Of a stretch of 64,000 bases of DNA, positions 50,625 to 59,436 are shown one piece after another; position 1 is the first letter of the stretch, and every line of letters starts with the position of its first letter. Source of the stretch: Micavibrio sp. (lineage in GTDB: Bacteria; Pseudomonadota; Alphaproteobacteria; Micavibrionales; UBA2020); assembly GCA_028283745.1 (NCBI GenBank), contig JAPWJZ010000006.1:186001-250000 (forward strand), read 5' to 3'. Below the pieces are notes generated by a model. The model was not told the DNA's origin. It searched no databases and saw only the letters and a program-made list of their open reading frames with translations. Position numbers and translations under genes: made by a program.

Positions 50625-52052
50625 TTATTTCTGTGTGCCGCGCGTCAGCAGGTGCAGGCCACCATAGGCCGTAATGCTGCGCGGTGTTGTGATATAGAGC
50701 ATATCATGGTCAAAGGCGAGAGGAACATAGCCGCCTTGGCGCACATTGAAGCGGCGAATTTCCGTGCCATCCTCCGCGTCCAGCAGCGCGACAGTGCCCT
50801 CCGCCGTGATGGCGCCGAGCAGGGGGGGACTGGTATGGGCATTTAACGCGGCAGGCGCATCAAATTCCGCACCCATCTTCACACGCCAGGCGGTTTTACC
50901 ATCTGCCGTATGCAGCGCAATAATTTCACCGCTTTTGAGGGTGTGGATGACAAGTCCAGCGTCTTTCAGCACCACCGCTTCCGGCAACGGCATGCCGGGC
51001 AGCTTGACAGACCACAGCAATTTTCCAGCGCGGCCCGCCGCATGCGACCAGCCGCGGTCGGTTTCAACTTTGGGACCCACCTGCCCTATCGCGGTTGTCA
51101 GCAATATCTGCCCTTCGGGGCCGACCTGGGGGGAACCCATGGTATTGCCGGGCAGCGGCAGCTGCCACTCAATCGCGCCGCTGTCGGGGGCAAGCGCGTA
51201 CAGAATGGATCCGGGCTTGGTTTCATCCGGCTGGGCGGAGGCATAGATATGGCCCTCATGGTACAGCGGCGTTGCATCGATATGGCCGATTTTCTGCCGC
51301 CACAGCACCGCGCCGTCACGCATATCCAGCGACCACAGGCCTTCGCTGCCGGCGCAGGTCCACAGGCGGTCGTGCGCGGGGTCCAGCGTCGCTTCGGATT
51401 CAACATGGCTGCGGAACTGCCGTTCCCACAGCGGTTTGCCATCGGGCAGCGAAAAAGCCGTCAGCGCGGCGGCGGGCGCTGTGTGCAGCCCCTCGCCCAC
51501 AAAAGCCATGCCGCCATGCACGGCGGCGTTGGTGAAAACGGGTTCATGCTTTTGCAGCGACCAGGCAAGCGCGCCATTCCCCCGCGAGCGCGCTTCAATC
51601 GCGCCATCATAAGTGCCGAAAAGGACAAGGTTGCCGGCGAAGACGGGGCCGGAAAGAAGTTCATGCGGCGTCGGCACCGTCCAGAGCGCGGCGAAATCAT
51701 CGTAGGTTTTATCCAGCGACGGGGTTGCAACGGGAACGGGCGTTGCAACCGTCAGCACAGGCAGGTCTTTTGCCGCAATCATGCGGGAACCTTCGGCTTC
51801 CGTCGGCTTGTGCAGCAGGCCCCAGCCGTAAACGGCGGAAGCCGCAATAAAGCACAGCGCCGTTACCGCCAGCAGCTTGCGGCGGTGCTGCCGCCAGAAG
51901 GCAACTTGCGTTGCACTGGCAAGCGCGCCCACCGCCGTCAGCAGCCACGGCAGCAATTCAACCATGGGAATGAACGCGGGGAAAATATAGAGCCGCCCCG
52001 ACAAGCGCGGGAACGGGGGAATGTGCCGGATATGCGCGGATTTGTCTGCCAT
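50625..52052 (-). CDS. Membrane-anchored PQQ-like beta-propeller protein
   Basis: 475 residues. Two hydrophobic segments, at about residues 30-50 and 60-78, form an N-terminal membrane hairpin. The rest is a WD/PQQ-like propeller with repeated W and DG(D/K) motifs at blade ends (FGTYDGAIEARSRGNGALAW, TAFSLPDGKPLWERQF, YALAPDSGAIEWQLPL, LDAEDGTEIRRF). BamB-like and quinoprotein propellers share this pattern; there are no recognisable PQQ ligand residues or cysteine pair, so I do not call it an enzyme. It may be a scaffold or sensor outside the inner membrane. It is upstream of the mobile-domain gene on the same strand. Confidence 0.72.
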   Translation of the reverse strand: MADKSAHIRHIPPFPRLSGRLYIFPAFIPMVELLPWLLTAVGALASATQVAFWRQHRRKLLAVTALCFIAASAVYGWGLLHKPTEAEGSRMIAAKDLPVLTVATPVPVATPSLDKTYDDFAALWTVPTPHELLSGPVFAGNLVLFGTYDGAIEARSRGNGALAWSLQKHEPVFTNAAVHGGMAFVGEGLHTAPAAALTAFSLPDGKPLWERQFRSHVESEATLDPAHDRLWTCAGSEGLWSLDMRDGAVLWRQKIGHIDATPLYHEGHIYASAQPDETKPGSILYALAPDSGAIEWQLPLPGNTMGSPQVGPEGQILLTTAIGQVGPKVETDRGWSHAAGRAGKLLWSVKLPGMPLPEAVVLKDAGLVIHTLKSGEIIALHTADGKTAWRVKMGAEFDAPAALNAHTSPPLLGAITAEGTVALLDAEDGTEIRRFNVRQGGYVPLAFDHDMLYITTPRSITAYGGLHLLTRGTQK

Positions 52053-52177
52053 CTGTCTCGCCCTATATTCTGTTTTACCCTATCTTCCCTTATTGGACGA
52101 CGCAAGGCGCGGATGGCTTGGGAGAATAAATTTATGCTGATTTATCAGAATGATATGCGGTTGCGGCAAGGCTCCGC

Positions 52178-52206
52178 TTGACGAAATACCGGTTGCGGCA
52201 TAATAA
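52178..52206 (+). promoter_or_regulatory. Candidate promoter of the DCC-family gene
   Basis: TTGACG (52178-52183), a 17-base spacer and TAATAA (52201-52206), 45 bases before the DCC-family ATG. The -35 is strong and the -10 moderate. Confidence 0.5.
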
Positions 52207-52250
52207 TAGGTAATTAGCTATTTAGTTAATTAAAGGCAAGGAGAACCGCC

Positions 52251-52676
52251 ATGAAAAACACAGCAAATACCAAACCAGCAACAGCGGATGCCGCAACCCC
52301 GCCCCGCGTGATCGAGGTGCTGTATGACGGTGAATGCCCCATGTGCCGCACCTATTGCGAAAGCGTGCAGCTGAAAAACCCCGGCGACAAGCTGGTCCTG
52401 GTGGATGCGCGCCATTCAAGCCTGCTGCTGGATGAAGTGACGGCCCGCGGACTTGATATTGACGAAGGCATGGTCGTGAAGGTCAACGGCGTGATGCATT
52501 ACGGCAGCGATGCCATGCGGGCGCTGGTGCGGTTTAAAAAATCACCGTTTTACGAGCGCTGCCTGTACCGCTCCCGCCGCGTTGCCAAGGTGCTCTATGC
52601 CACGCTGAAGTTCATGCGCAATATTGTGCTGCATGTGCTGCGCATTGAGAAAATTCGCAATCTGGGTATCGGCTAA
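52251..52676 (+). CDS. DCC-family thiol-disulfide oxidoreductase-like protein (DUF393)
   Basis: 141 residues. The thioredoxin-like start YDGECPMCRTYCE holds the CPMC pair, and LVDARHSSLLLDEVTARGLDIDEGMVVKVNG follows the DUF393 pattern. Members of this family bind or reduce disulfides but most are uncharacterised. A classical AAGGAG lies before the ATG. It is convergent with the OmpR-type regulator (4-base gap), so a shared terminator region would have to be within the coding ends. No signal peptide. Confidence 0.88.
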   Translation: MKNTANTKPATADAATPPRVIEVLYDGECPMCRTYCESVQLKNPGDKLVLVDARHSSLLLDEVTARGLDIDEGMVVKVNGVMHYGSDAMRALVRFKKSPFYERCLYRSRRVAKVLYATLKFMRNIVLHVLRIEKIRNLGIG

Positions 52677-52680
52677 ACAC

Positions 52681-53403
52681 CTAATCCAGCTCTTCCGGAT
52701 CACACGTCAGCATATAGCCCACGCCGCGAATGGTCTTGATGATTGTCGGGTCCTTTGAATCATCACCGATTTTTTTGCGGATGCGGGCGATTTGAATATC
52801 AATCGCGCGGTCGCTGACGTTCAGGTTATCGGCGCGGGCTTTATCCAGCAATTGCTCCCGCGTCAGCACCTGGTTATTGGCGGCAACCAACGCTTCGAGC
52901 AAGCGGAATTCCATGGTGGTGAGGTCGCAGGATGTGCCGGCGGCATCGTAAACCTGAAACTTCGCGCCATCAAGAATATGGGTGCCAAAACGCACGCGGC
53001 GCGGCGCATCCCCGCCCTTGGCCTTGCCGCCTGCGCCTTTGTACCGGCGGATGCTGGCCTTGACGCGGGCCGACAGCTCTTTCATCTCGAACGGTTTTCC
53101 AAGGTAATCATCTGCGCCCATTTCAAGGCCGACGACTTTATCCACCAGCGCGCCCTTGCCGCTGATAACGATCACCGGCGCGTCGGTCTGCTCGCGTATT
53201 TTCGCAATCAGCGTCAGTCCGTTGGCATCGGGCAGCATGAGGTCGAGCAAAATGGTATCGGTGCGCTTGACCTTCAGCACGCTTAAAGCTTCCTGCGCAT
53301 GCGAAGCGGTGAAGACGGCATAGCCGTCGTCTTCCAGCGTTTCGCGAATGGCGTCGCGCAGCGGGGCATTGTCGTCAATGACAAGGACGGTGGGTTTATT
53401 CAC
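52681..53403 (-). CDS. OmpR/PhoB-type response regulator
   Basis: 240 residues. Receiver domain with phospho-acceptor Asp in LDLMLPDANG and Lys in LGKPFEMKEL, then a winged-helix DNA-binding domain (RFGTHILDGAKFQV, TTMEFRLLEALVAANNQVLTREQLLDKA, then IDIQIARIRKKIGDD and IKTIRGVGYML). It begins with GTG overlapping the stop of the upstream receiver gene (GTGA). It is the transcriptional output of a five-gene two-component operon and the last gene in it. Confidence 0.95.
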   Translation of the reverse strand: MNKPTVLVIDDNAPLRDAIRETLEDDGYAVFTASHAQEALSVLKVKRTDTILLDLMLPDANGLTLIAKIREQTDAPVIVISGKGALVDKVVGLEMGADDYLGKPFEMKELSARVKASIRRYKGAGGKAKGGDAPRRVRFGTHILDGAKFQVYDAAGTSCDLTTMEFRLLEALVAANNQVLTREQLLDKARADNLNVSDRAIDIQIARIRKKIGDDSKDPTIIKTIRGVGYMLTCDPEELD

Positions 53404-53777
53404 AGCATAAGGCTCCGTACGGTTTTTTCGAGTTCAGCTATATCCAGCGGCTTCGGCATAACGGCATCGGCGCCCAGCTTGGCGGCCATTTGCAAAAAGT
53501 CGGCAGACTTGTTGCGCCCGCCGCCCGACATGGCAATCAGGCGGATGTTGGGATGTTTTTTGCGGATCTCCATGATCACCTCAAGCCCTTCCTTGCGCGG
53601 CATAATCAGGTCCGTCAGCACCACGTTGGGCGCGGGGCCGTCATCAATCATCTGCATGGCCTCCTGCCCATCTTTGGCGGCAATAACGGTAAAACCGCAC
53701 TCCTCCAGGTTTTCGCACAGTATTCGGCGGACGGATTCCTCATCGTCCACGACCATGATCACAACTGATTTATTCAT
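53400..53777 (-). CDS. Stand-alone receiver-domain protein
   Basis: 125 residues, a single receiver: MVVDDEESVRR acidic pocket, phospho-Asp in VVLTDLIMPRKEG, Thr/Ser in LIAMSGGGRNK and Lys in PKPLDI. There is no output domain, so it may pass phosphoryl groups on (a phosphorelay intermediate or sink). Its stop overlaps the start of the OmpR-type gene by four bases and it follows the receiver-kinase gene by 42 bases, the largest gap in the operon. Confidence 0.93.
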   Translation of the reverse strand: MNKSVVIMVVDDEESVRRILCENLEECGFTVIAAKDGQEAMQMIDDGPAPNVVLTDLIMPRKEGLEVIMEIRKKHPNIRLIAMSGGGRNKSADFLQMAAKLGADAVMPKPLDIAELEKTVRSLML

Positions 53778-53819
53778 CTTCTGTGCCTATTCCTTTTTTT
53801 TGTAATGCTTATACTTTTT

Positions 53820-55019
53820 TTAAACATTGGCGGCGGGTGATGTATGCCGCGGGAGGTAAATATGAAAGGTCGTGCCTTGTCCAAGTTCACTTTCAACCTG
53901 TACGTGGCCGCCGGATTGCTTGATGAATCCGTAGACCATGCTCAGGCCGAGGCCCGTGCCCTCGCCCGCCGGCTTGGTGGTATAAAAGGGCTCAAAAATA
54001 CGCTGCCGCACTTCTTCCGGCATGCCGGTGCCGCTATCGGAAATGGACACCATGACATAATTGTCAGCCGACATATCGGGGTGGACGCGGGTATATTCGT
54101 CATCGACGTTCACGTTCTGCGTCGAAATCCAGATCTTCCCGCCCTTTGGCATCGCGTCGCGCGCGTTAACGGCAATGTTGATGAGCGCGTTTTCAAACAG
54201 GTTCACGTCAATGCAGACGGGCCAAGTGTCTTCCGCCAGTTTTGCATCAATCTCCACCCGCTCGCCCAGCGTACGGCGCAGCAGGCCAATGGTCGAATTG
54301 ATGCAGGAATTTAAAACAATAATTTCTTCTTTTAATTCCCGCTGGCGGGTAAAAACCATCAGGTGCCGCACAAGGTCGGCGCCTTTACGGGCGGCGGTTT
54401 CAATCGCTTCCACCTTCGGGGAAATCATGGCGGTGGCTTCGGCATTGCTGAGGTTTTGCATTTTGCGCATCAGCAAGTGCGTATTGCCCAGAATGACGGT
54501 GAGCAGGTTGTTGAAGTCGTGCGCGATGCCGGAGGTGAGCTGCCCCACCGCGTCCATTTTTTGCGCATGGCGCAGCTTTTCTTCGGCATGCATGCGGTTG
54601 AGGCGCAGTTCGTAAATTTCCCGCGCCTTGGCAAGTGCAATGACAATGCTATCCGCCGAAATATTATCCTTGATAATATAGTCATGCGCGCCCCAGCGCA
54701 GCGCGTCGGTCATGACGCCTTCGCTGCCCTGCCCCGTCAGCATAACCACGGGCGACGGCGCAAGGTCGGTATCAATATCGTAAAAACGCTTCAGGAAGGT
54801 AATGCCGTCCATGTCCGGCAGGCGGTAATCGAGGAAGATGCAGTCAAACCCGCGTTCCGACAGCATGCGGGCAGCTTCATCGCCGGTGGCGGCTTCAAAC
54901 ACGTTTATTTCGTGCGGCGGGCGCGACAGGGCGCGGCGGATGGCCATGCGGTCGGTCGCATCGTCATCGATGACAAGAACGTCTTTTACCTTGCCGCGGC
55001 TATAGACATGCTCGGTCAT
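53820..55019 (-). CDS. Receiver-histidine kinase hybrid
   Basis: 399 residues. An N-terminal receiver (LVIDDDATDRMAIRR, Asp in CIFLDYRLPDMDG, Lys in YIIKDNISAD) is linked by a coiled coil (RMHAEEKLRHAQKMDAVGQL) to a DHp domain with H-box GIAHDFNNLLTVILG, then an HATPase (NALINIAVNARDAMPKGG, DSGTGM and GLGLSMVYG). It lacks membrane segments and is soluble. The receiver probably takes phosphate from the CHASE kinase and controls kinase activity. Its start overlaps the Rcp1-like gene (ATGA, four bases). Confidence 0.93.
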   Translation of the reverse strand: MTEHVYSRGKVKDVLVIDDDATDRMAIRRALSRPPHEINVFEAATGDEAARMLSERGFDCIFLDYRLPDMDGITFLKRFYDIDTDLAPSPVVMLTGQGSEGVMTDALRWGAHDYIIKDNISADSIVIALAKAREIYELRLNRMHAEEKLRHAQKMDAVGQLTSGIAHDFNNLLTVILGNTHLLMRKMQNLSNAEATAMISPKVEAIETAARKGADLVRHLMVFTRQRELKEEIIVLNSCINSTIGLLRRTLGERVEIDAKLAEDTWPVCIDVNLFENALINIAVNARDAMPKGGKIWISTQNVNVDDEYTRVHPDMSADNYVMVSISDSGTGMPEEVRQRIFEPFYTTKPAGEGTGLGLSMVYGFIKQSGGHVQVESELGQGTTFHIYLPRHTSPAANV

Positions 55020-55438
55020 GGCAGCGCCACCACGCTTGAATAACGCTCCAGCAGATTGGCGGCGTTGATATAGCCGTCAACACTGCCTTCCTTGACGATA
55101 TAACCGGCAATGTTGTGTTCATAGGCCCTGCGCTTGTCTTCCTCCGCCCGCGACGTCGTCAGGACGAAGATGACCGCGGTTTTCAAGACAGGGTCGTGCC
55201 GCGCCTCTTTCAAAAATTCGATGCCGTTCATGCGCGGCATGTTGAGGTCCAGCAGCACAAGGTAGGGGTGCTGCACCGTGCTGCCGTCGCGCAGCAGCTG
55301 CAGGGCTTCAAGCCCGTCGTGCGCCACCACCATTCGGCCTTCAAGCCCGCTGGCGCGCAGGGCGCGGCGCACCGCCATAACGTCAACCTTATCATCGTCG
55401 ATGACAAGTATCGTCACCTCTTTGTTGTTAGGCTGCAT
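55016..55438 (-). CDS. Rcp1-like response regulator (receiver only)
   Basis: 140 residues from ATG at 55438 (a TTG two codons up is less likely). Receiver pattern ILVIDDDKVDVMAVRRAL, phospho-Asp in LVLLDLNMPRMNGIEFL, Thr pair in FVLTTSRAEED and Lys in YIVKEGS. The loop after the Asp strand matches the phytochrome-partner Rcp1 type of receivers. It overlaps the kinase gene end by 11 bases, so it is the kinase's immediate partner. Confidence 0.92.
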   Translation of the reverse strand: MQPNNKEVTILVIDDDKVDVMAVRRALRASGLEGRMVVAHDGLEALQLLRDGSTVQHPYLVLLDLNMPRMNGIEFLKEARHDPVLKTAVIFVLTTSRAEEDKRRAYEHNIAGYIVKEGSVDGYINAANLLERYSSVVALP

Positions 55439-57455
55439 TCTCAATTACCCTTTCCTTAAAATTCCGAGGCCATTCGAAATGGATTGCCGTGCCGCGCTTG
55501 CCCGCCTTCGATACAATCCAGACACGTCCGCCCTGCCATTCAACCAGCTTCTTGATGATCGACATGCCAAGGCCGCTGCCTTCCCGCTGGTCGCGGGGCT
55601 TCAGCGTCTGGAACAGGCCAAAAACACGTTCATGGAATTCGGGCGGAATGCCGGGGCCGTCATCCTGCACGCAGAATTCATAAAATTCGTCGCGCTGCTG
55701 CGCGGTAATGGTGATTTTGCCGCTGTCCCTGTCATGGTGCTTCACGGCGTTGGCGATGATGTTGGTAAAAATCTGCTCCAGCGGCGTGCGGGGGGAATTC
55801 AAGACCGGCATGTCGCCTTCGCAAACGACGCTGAACTTGGTGCCCCACGGGTGCAGGCTGGTGATGGAATCCAGCAGTTCCCGCGCATCAACAATTTTCG
55901 GCTGTTCGACCACGTGGCCGGCGCGGGAATAGCGCAGAATATCGTCCAGCAGCACCTCAAGCCGGGAAACGCGGCTACGCAGCATGCCAAGGTTTTCGCG
56001 CACTTCCGGCGTCATGGTTTTTTCCATGTCCTCGCCAATCCATTTGGCAAGGTTGTCAATGCCGCGCAGGGGGGCTTTCAGGTCATGGGAGGCGATGTAG
56101 GCGAATTGCTCCACCTCCCGCGCGTAGCGGCGCAGTTCTTCTTCGGAGCGCACCTGGTCGGTAATGGTTTCACGGTAGCTGATGATGCCGCTGATTTCGC
56201 CGCGCAGGTTGTACCACGGCCGGCCTTCATAGCGCATGTAATCCCATGTGCCGTCGGGACGTACGAGCTTCATTTTAGGTTCATGAATGATCTCGCCATT
56301 CAGAATGCGCTGTACGCGGCTGCGGGAATCCGGGTTGTCGCGCAGGTAATCGGGGAACAGGTCATAGTGGTTCTTGCCGATGATGTTCATGCCTTCCATG
56401 CCAATATCGCGCAGCCACTTTTCGCTATGCGCAAGGTAGCAAAGCTTGGCATCGAACATGGCGAGCGACACTGGCGCTGACTTGAACAGGATTTGCAGAA
56501 GGTTTTCGGATTCAAGTCGTTCGGCTTCAATGCGCGCAATGTCGCGGCTGAGCGTGCTGCCCCTCACATGGCCCAGCGCCATCAGCAGTGCGGAGACAAG
56601 AATGACAAAACCCGCAACCGCCCCGCCCACCAGCACCCAGATCATTTCAATCTGGCCAAGGCGATGGCCGAAGTTGGGGAGCGTTGTAAAATGCATGCGC
56701 ATGTCCAGACCATGCACCTTCAGGTTCACATCCGCTACCCAGTCGCGCAGCATGCCGGATTTTTCGGGAATGCCCGCAGGTTCGCTGTCATACACGGTGC
56801 CGGTATTGTCGGTTTCCATCTGCAGGTGAATGTCGCGCCACGACAGGGTAGACAGCACATGCTCCATCAGCGGCTTGGTATCAAAAATGGCATAAAGAAA
56901 GGCCTGCGCCCTTGTGCCGCCCTTTATATAGTGCGGCAATACCATCATCATGTACTGCCGGCCGGCGGGCAGGCCGGCGCGGGCAACGGTATCGCGGCTC
57001 GCCATGGACGCAACGGGGTGGCCATCCGCCTCCGACTGCGCCATGGCACGGGCAACCCCCGGATCGCTTGCAAGATTATAGCCCTGCAGGGGAAACGTGC
57101 CATCCAGCGTGGGCGCAAGGTAGCGCACGGTGACATTATCATCCTTGCCGATGGCATAGCCGAGCTGCAAAACTTCCGGATAGGTTTCACGAATGTTGAG
57201 GCTATCGTAATGGCGCTGCCATTCGGAATCCTCGACCTTCGTGGAACCTTCATACAGGCCGCGGCCGGAGCGCAGCAGCACGGCAAAGCTTTCAAGCCGG
57301 TCTTCCAGCGCGCTGACAATTTCAGTCTGGCGATGTTCGAAGAGAAGCCCGAGCCTATCCTCCGTCTCGTGCTTGAAGATCGCAATCGCGCTGACCATGA
57401 GCAGGAAGAGGATTAGAAAAACCACCCACGCGCCCAGCATGAATGGACGCGACAT
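55428..57455 (-). CDS. CHASE-PAS sensor histidine kinase
   Basis: 675 residues. TM1 at about residues 7-27 and TM2 at about 275-298 flank an external CHASE-type domain (SGRGLYEGSTKVEDSEW, then QLGYAIGKDDN, VLPHYIKGG). A PAS domain follows (about 335-450, ending EEISGIISYRE-like) and then DHp with H-box ASHDLKAPLRGIDNL and HATPase N box NIIANAVKHHDRDSG, DGPGIPPE and GSGLGMSIIKK. This is the bacteriophytochrome-type DHp that pairs with Rcp1-like receivers. CHASE domains sense small molecules; the ligand is unknown. No Shine-Dalgarno is evident before the ATG. It is first in the operon. Confidence 0.93.
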   Translation of the reverse strand: MSRPFMLGAWVVFLILFLLMVSAIAIFKHETEDRLGLLFEHRQTEIVSALEDRLESFAVLLRSGRGLYEGSTKVEDSEWQRHYDSLNIRETYPEVLQLGYAIGKDDNVTVRYLAPTLDGTFPLQGYNLASDPGVARAMAQSEADGHPVASMASRDTVARAGLPAGRQYMMMVLPHYIKGGTRAQAFLYAIFDTKPLMEHVLSTLSWRDIHLQMETDNTGTVYDSEPAGIPEKSGMLRDWVADVNLKVHGLDMRMHFTTLPNFGHRLGQIEMIWVLVGGAVAGFVILVSALLMALGHVRGSTLSRDIARIEAERLESENLLQILFKSAPVSLAMFDAKLCYLAHSEKWLRDIGMEGMNIIGKNHYDLFPDYLRDNPDSRSRVQRILNGEIIHEPKMKLVRPDGTWDYMRYEGRPWYNLRGEISGIISYRETITDQVRSEEELRRYAREVEQFAYIASHDLKAPLRGIDNLAKWIGEDMEKTMTPEVRENLGMLRSRVSRLEVLLDDILRYSRAGHVVEQPKIVDARELLDSITSLHPWGTKFSVVCEGDMPVLNSPRTPLEQIFTNIIANAVKHHDRDSGKITITAQQRDEFYEFCVQDDGPGIPPEFHERVFGLFQTLKPRDQREGSGLGMSIIKKLVEWQGGRVWIVSKAGKRGTAIHFEWPRNFKERVIENAA

Positions 57456-57847
57456 AGTAATGTCGAGCCAAGGGCGTGACGCTGGCGTTTTTGTAATCGG
57501 TTGAATGATAGTAGCCCCGGAAATCTAGATAAAAGTCCTAATATCTTAGTCTTCAACAAAACATTTTATATTTGGTTAAGCCGAAATGCCACACGTTATC
57601 GGGGTACCGCAGCAGCTTACTTGTTCAAGTAAGGTCGCGAACGACAAGCGTTTGCATACGATTGTGTGTGTGAAAGAATTTCCCGCCCAGATGATTAAAA
57701 ATTAAATGTCCTTCTTTCAATGACGTTCATGAAAAAAGTAGAAGGCCGCCGCGTTACGCTGGGGCATTGGCACGCAGCGGCCTTCATTCAGTTAGGTGCC
57801 GGTTTAACTTTTAACCACGTAAACAAAATCTTTTTCCGCGCGTTTCC
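57456..57847. promoter_or_regulatory. 392-base gap: leader of the two-component operon
   Basis: No gene is visible. It holds the dyad CTTACTTG-TT-CAAGTAAG (57616-57633), a candidate operator for the kinase operon, an AT-rich stretch (about 57535-57580) suited to its promoter, and a strong terminator for the opposite-side gene (57731-57785). Confidence 0.55.
57731..57785 (-). terminator. Rho-independent terminator after the EAL-like gene
   Basis: A 14-bp stem with one G-T wobble (57741-57754 with 57772-57785, core GAAGGCCGC / GCGGCCTTC), a 17-base loop, followed on the minus strand by TACTTTTTTC. It lies 62 bases past the stop. Confidence 0.82.
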
Positions 57848-58765
57848 TTATGCCTGCACCAGTGCATTGCCCTGCACCATTTCAAGACTGAAATGACGGC
57901 GTGAAATGCCAAGGGAACGTTGATCCGCTTGTACGGCGCGGCCCGCGATGTAGCGGAAGCCGGCGGCAACGGCGGCGGAAAGAAGATCGCTTGTTTCGAC
58001 ACCGTCCACCAGCGGCGCGCAGTTCATGCCGGTGGCTTTATTCGCAAATCGACCCATCAGCCCCGCAAGTTCATCTTCCTTGCCCAGCTGGTCAAGACTG
58101 ATGGCGCAGGCATGCACGTTACGGCGCGACACGCAATCAAGGTTGCCGCCGCGAATGTCTGCGGCGAAGGACAGCGCACGGCACAGGCCGCGCAGGTCCG
58201 ACTGAATGGATTGCAGGCGCAGCTTTGGTGCATGCACGGGGATGTTACCGATTTGCAGCACAATGAAGCTGCGCACTGTTTCCGGCATGCGGCGCAGCAT
58301 GCTGAAATACTGGTTGCGGAAGGGGAAGGTGTTCAAGGTTTCAAAATTCACTTCGACGAGAACGATGGATTTTTCAGCACGCTGCTGCAGCTCGCTCAAC
58401 GCTTCGGCCGCCTTGTACAGCACGCCGATGTCATTCAGGGCATTTGCTTCGTTCTGCGCCGTGACGGAAACGCCTTGCGCTTTCTTTTCGACTTCCTCGA
58501 TCACGGGGCGGATGATGTAACCGCACAGATAGCTTTTTTCCACGTTCCAGATCGGGCGGAAGATAACGGTGACGTTTTTAACGCCGGAAGGCATGCCCGG
58601 CACATCAATAACATTATTGGCCACCGGCGCTGCGGCGGTGATTTCAACGGCTTTCATTTCGGTGGAGGAAGCTTCGGGGGTTTCGGCATCCATCACCGGC
58701 GTATCGGTCGCGGCGGTTTCGATGGCTTGAATTTCGGCTTCCTGGGTCTTGGTCTCGGTTGTCAT
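57848..58765 (-). CDS. Degenerate EAL-domain-like protein
   Basis: 305 residues from ATG at 58765, with AGGGG upstream. An Ala/Glu/Thr-rich N-terminal 50 residues leads into RPIWNVEKSYLCGYIIRP, then a helical region and a C-terminal part with SDLRGLCRALSFAADI, LDQLGKEDELAGLMGRF and CAPLVDGVETSDLLSAAVAAGFRYIAGRAV. The last stretch matches the EAL end (xxEGVET...G...xQG), but EAL itself and the DDFGTG loop are replaced (GYIIRP; LDQLGK). It should bind or sense cyclic-di-GMP at most, not hydrolyse it. CheX and CheY genes lie directly upstream on the same strand. Confidence 0.68.
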   Translation of the reverse strand: MTTETKTQEAEIQAIETAATDTPVMDAETPEASSTEMKAVEITAAAPVANNVIDVPGMPSGVKNVTVIFRPIWNVEKSYLCGYIIRPVIEEVEKKAQGVSVTAQNEANALNDIGVLYKAAEALSELQQRAEKSIVLVEVNFETLNTFPFRNQYFSMLRRMPETVRSFIVLQIGNIPVHAPKLRLQSIQSDLRGLCRALSFAADIRGGNLDCVSRRNVHACAISLDQLGKEDELAGLMGRFANKATGMNCAPLVDGVETSDLLSAAVAAGFRYIAGRAVQADQRSLGISRRHFSLEMVQGNALVQA

Positions 58766-58795
58766 GATGCGAACCCCTGATGTTTGCTCATGATA

Positions 58796-58892
58796 CAAAT
58801 GTAGCATTTGCACATTGCGGGGATTTATCGCAAATGTTTCCGGTTCATGTCGGCGCAGGCCGTCATAAATTATATTATTTATAAAATTCAGT
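58796..58892 (-). promoter_or_regulatory. Candidate regulatory region of the EAL-like gene
   Basis: Three copies of a heptamer: CAAATG (58796-58801), its inverse CATTTGC (58805-58811) and GCAAATG (58830-58836), with an AT-rich block including a minus-strand TATAAT (58874-58869). The first two form a dyad CAAATG-N3-CATTTG. They lie 31-71 bases before the EAL-like start. Confidence 0.45.
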
Positions 58893-58911
58893 GGATTAGG
58901 GTGGGGCTGGC

Positions 58912-59421
58912 TTAAATTACCACGCCATCTTCAAAGAAATTCACCACGACCCCAACGCCGCGCTGGGCTTTGGCGCTGTCATAGTAGAAGTGCATATGCA
59001 CAGTGTCCTGCTGTTGCAGCAGCGGATTCTCGTTCGGCTTCGGAATATAGGGGAAGCCCATTTCGGTATCATAGCCGCGATCGTTCAGATACGCCTTCAC
59101 CTTGCTGCACACAATATTGGCAATTTCGCAGGCAAGGTCTTCATGCACCGGGTTATTGGCAAGGTAATCGGCCGAAAAAATCAGTGCCGCCGCCTGCAGC
59201 AGCAGGTCAAAGTCAAACCGGAAGCAGAATTCCACATGCGTCTTGCCATGGTGCAGCTTGACCGATGAGTAAACGCTTTTTGATTCCGGCGACTGCTGCA
59301 TTTTGCGCGCCAGCGCATCGGCCGTGACGGACTGGCCGAACATGTTGGTGAAAGTTTCAACGACTGTTGCGCTGACCAGCTCGGATATTTGCGTACGTTC
59401 GTCGCCAATATGCTTTTTCAT
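58912..59421 (-). CDS. cheX: CheX-type CheY-P phosphatase
   Basis: 169 residues. The CheX/CheC fold has the phosphatase motif E-x2-N in HEDLACEIANIVCSKVKAYL, which inserts into the CheY active site. N-terminal helix MKKHIGDERTQISELVSATVVETF and a later PYIPKPNENP segment fit CheX-family proteins. It dephosphorylates CheY-P. The CheY gene lies directly upstream, 15 bases away, and an EAL-like gene is downstream by 146 bases. No chemoreceptors or CheA are near, so the pair may serve non-chemotactic signalling. Confidence 0.83.
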   Translation of the reverse strand: MKKHIGDERTQISELVSATVVETFTNMFGQSVTADALARKMQQSPESKSVYSSVKLHHGKTHVEFCFRFDFDLLLQAAALIFSADYLANNPVHEDLACEIANIVCSKVKAYLNDRGYDTEMGFPYIPKPNENPLLQQQDTVHMHFYYDSAKAQRGVGVVVNFFEDGVVI

Positions 59422-59436
59422 GAGGAATTCGAACCC

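Noticed and set aside
50910-52181. 423-residue plus-strand frame opposite the propeller gene, and the short ATG frame 52113-52181 at its end
   Set aside because: The long frame has no domain and runs against a well supported gene. The 22-residue end piece has only a poor Shine-Dalgarno, so I do not annotate it.
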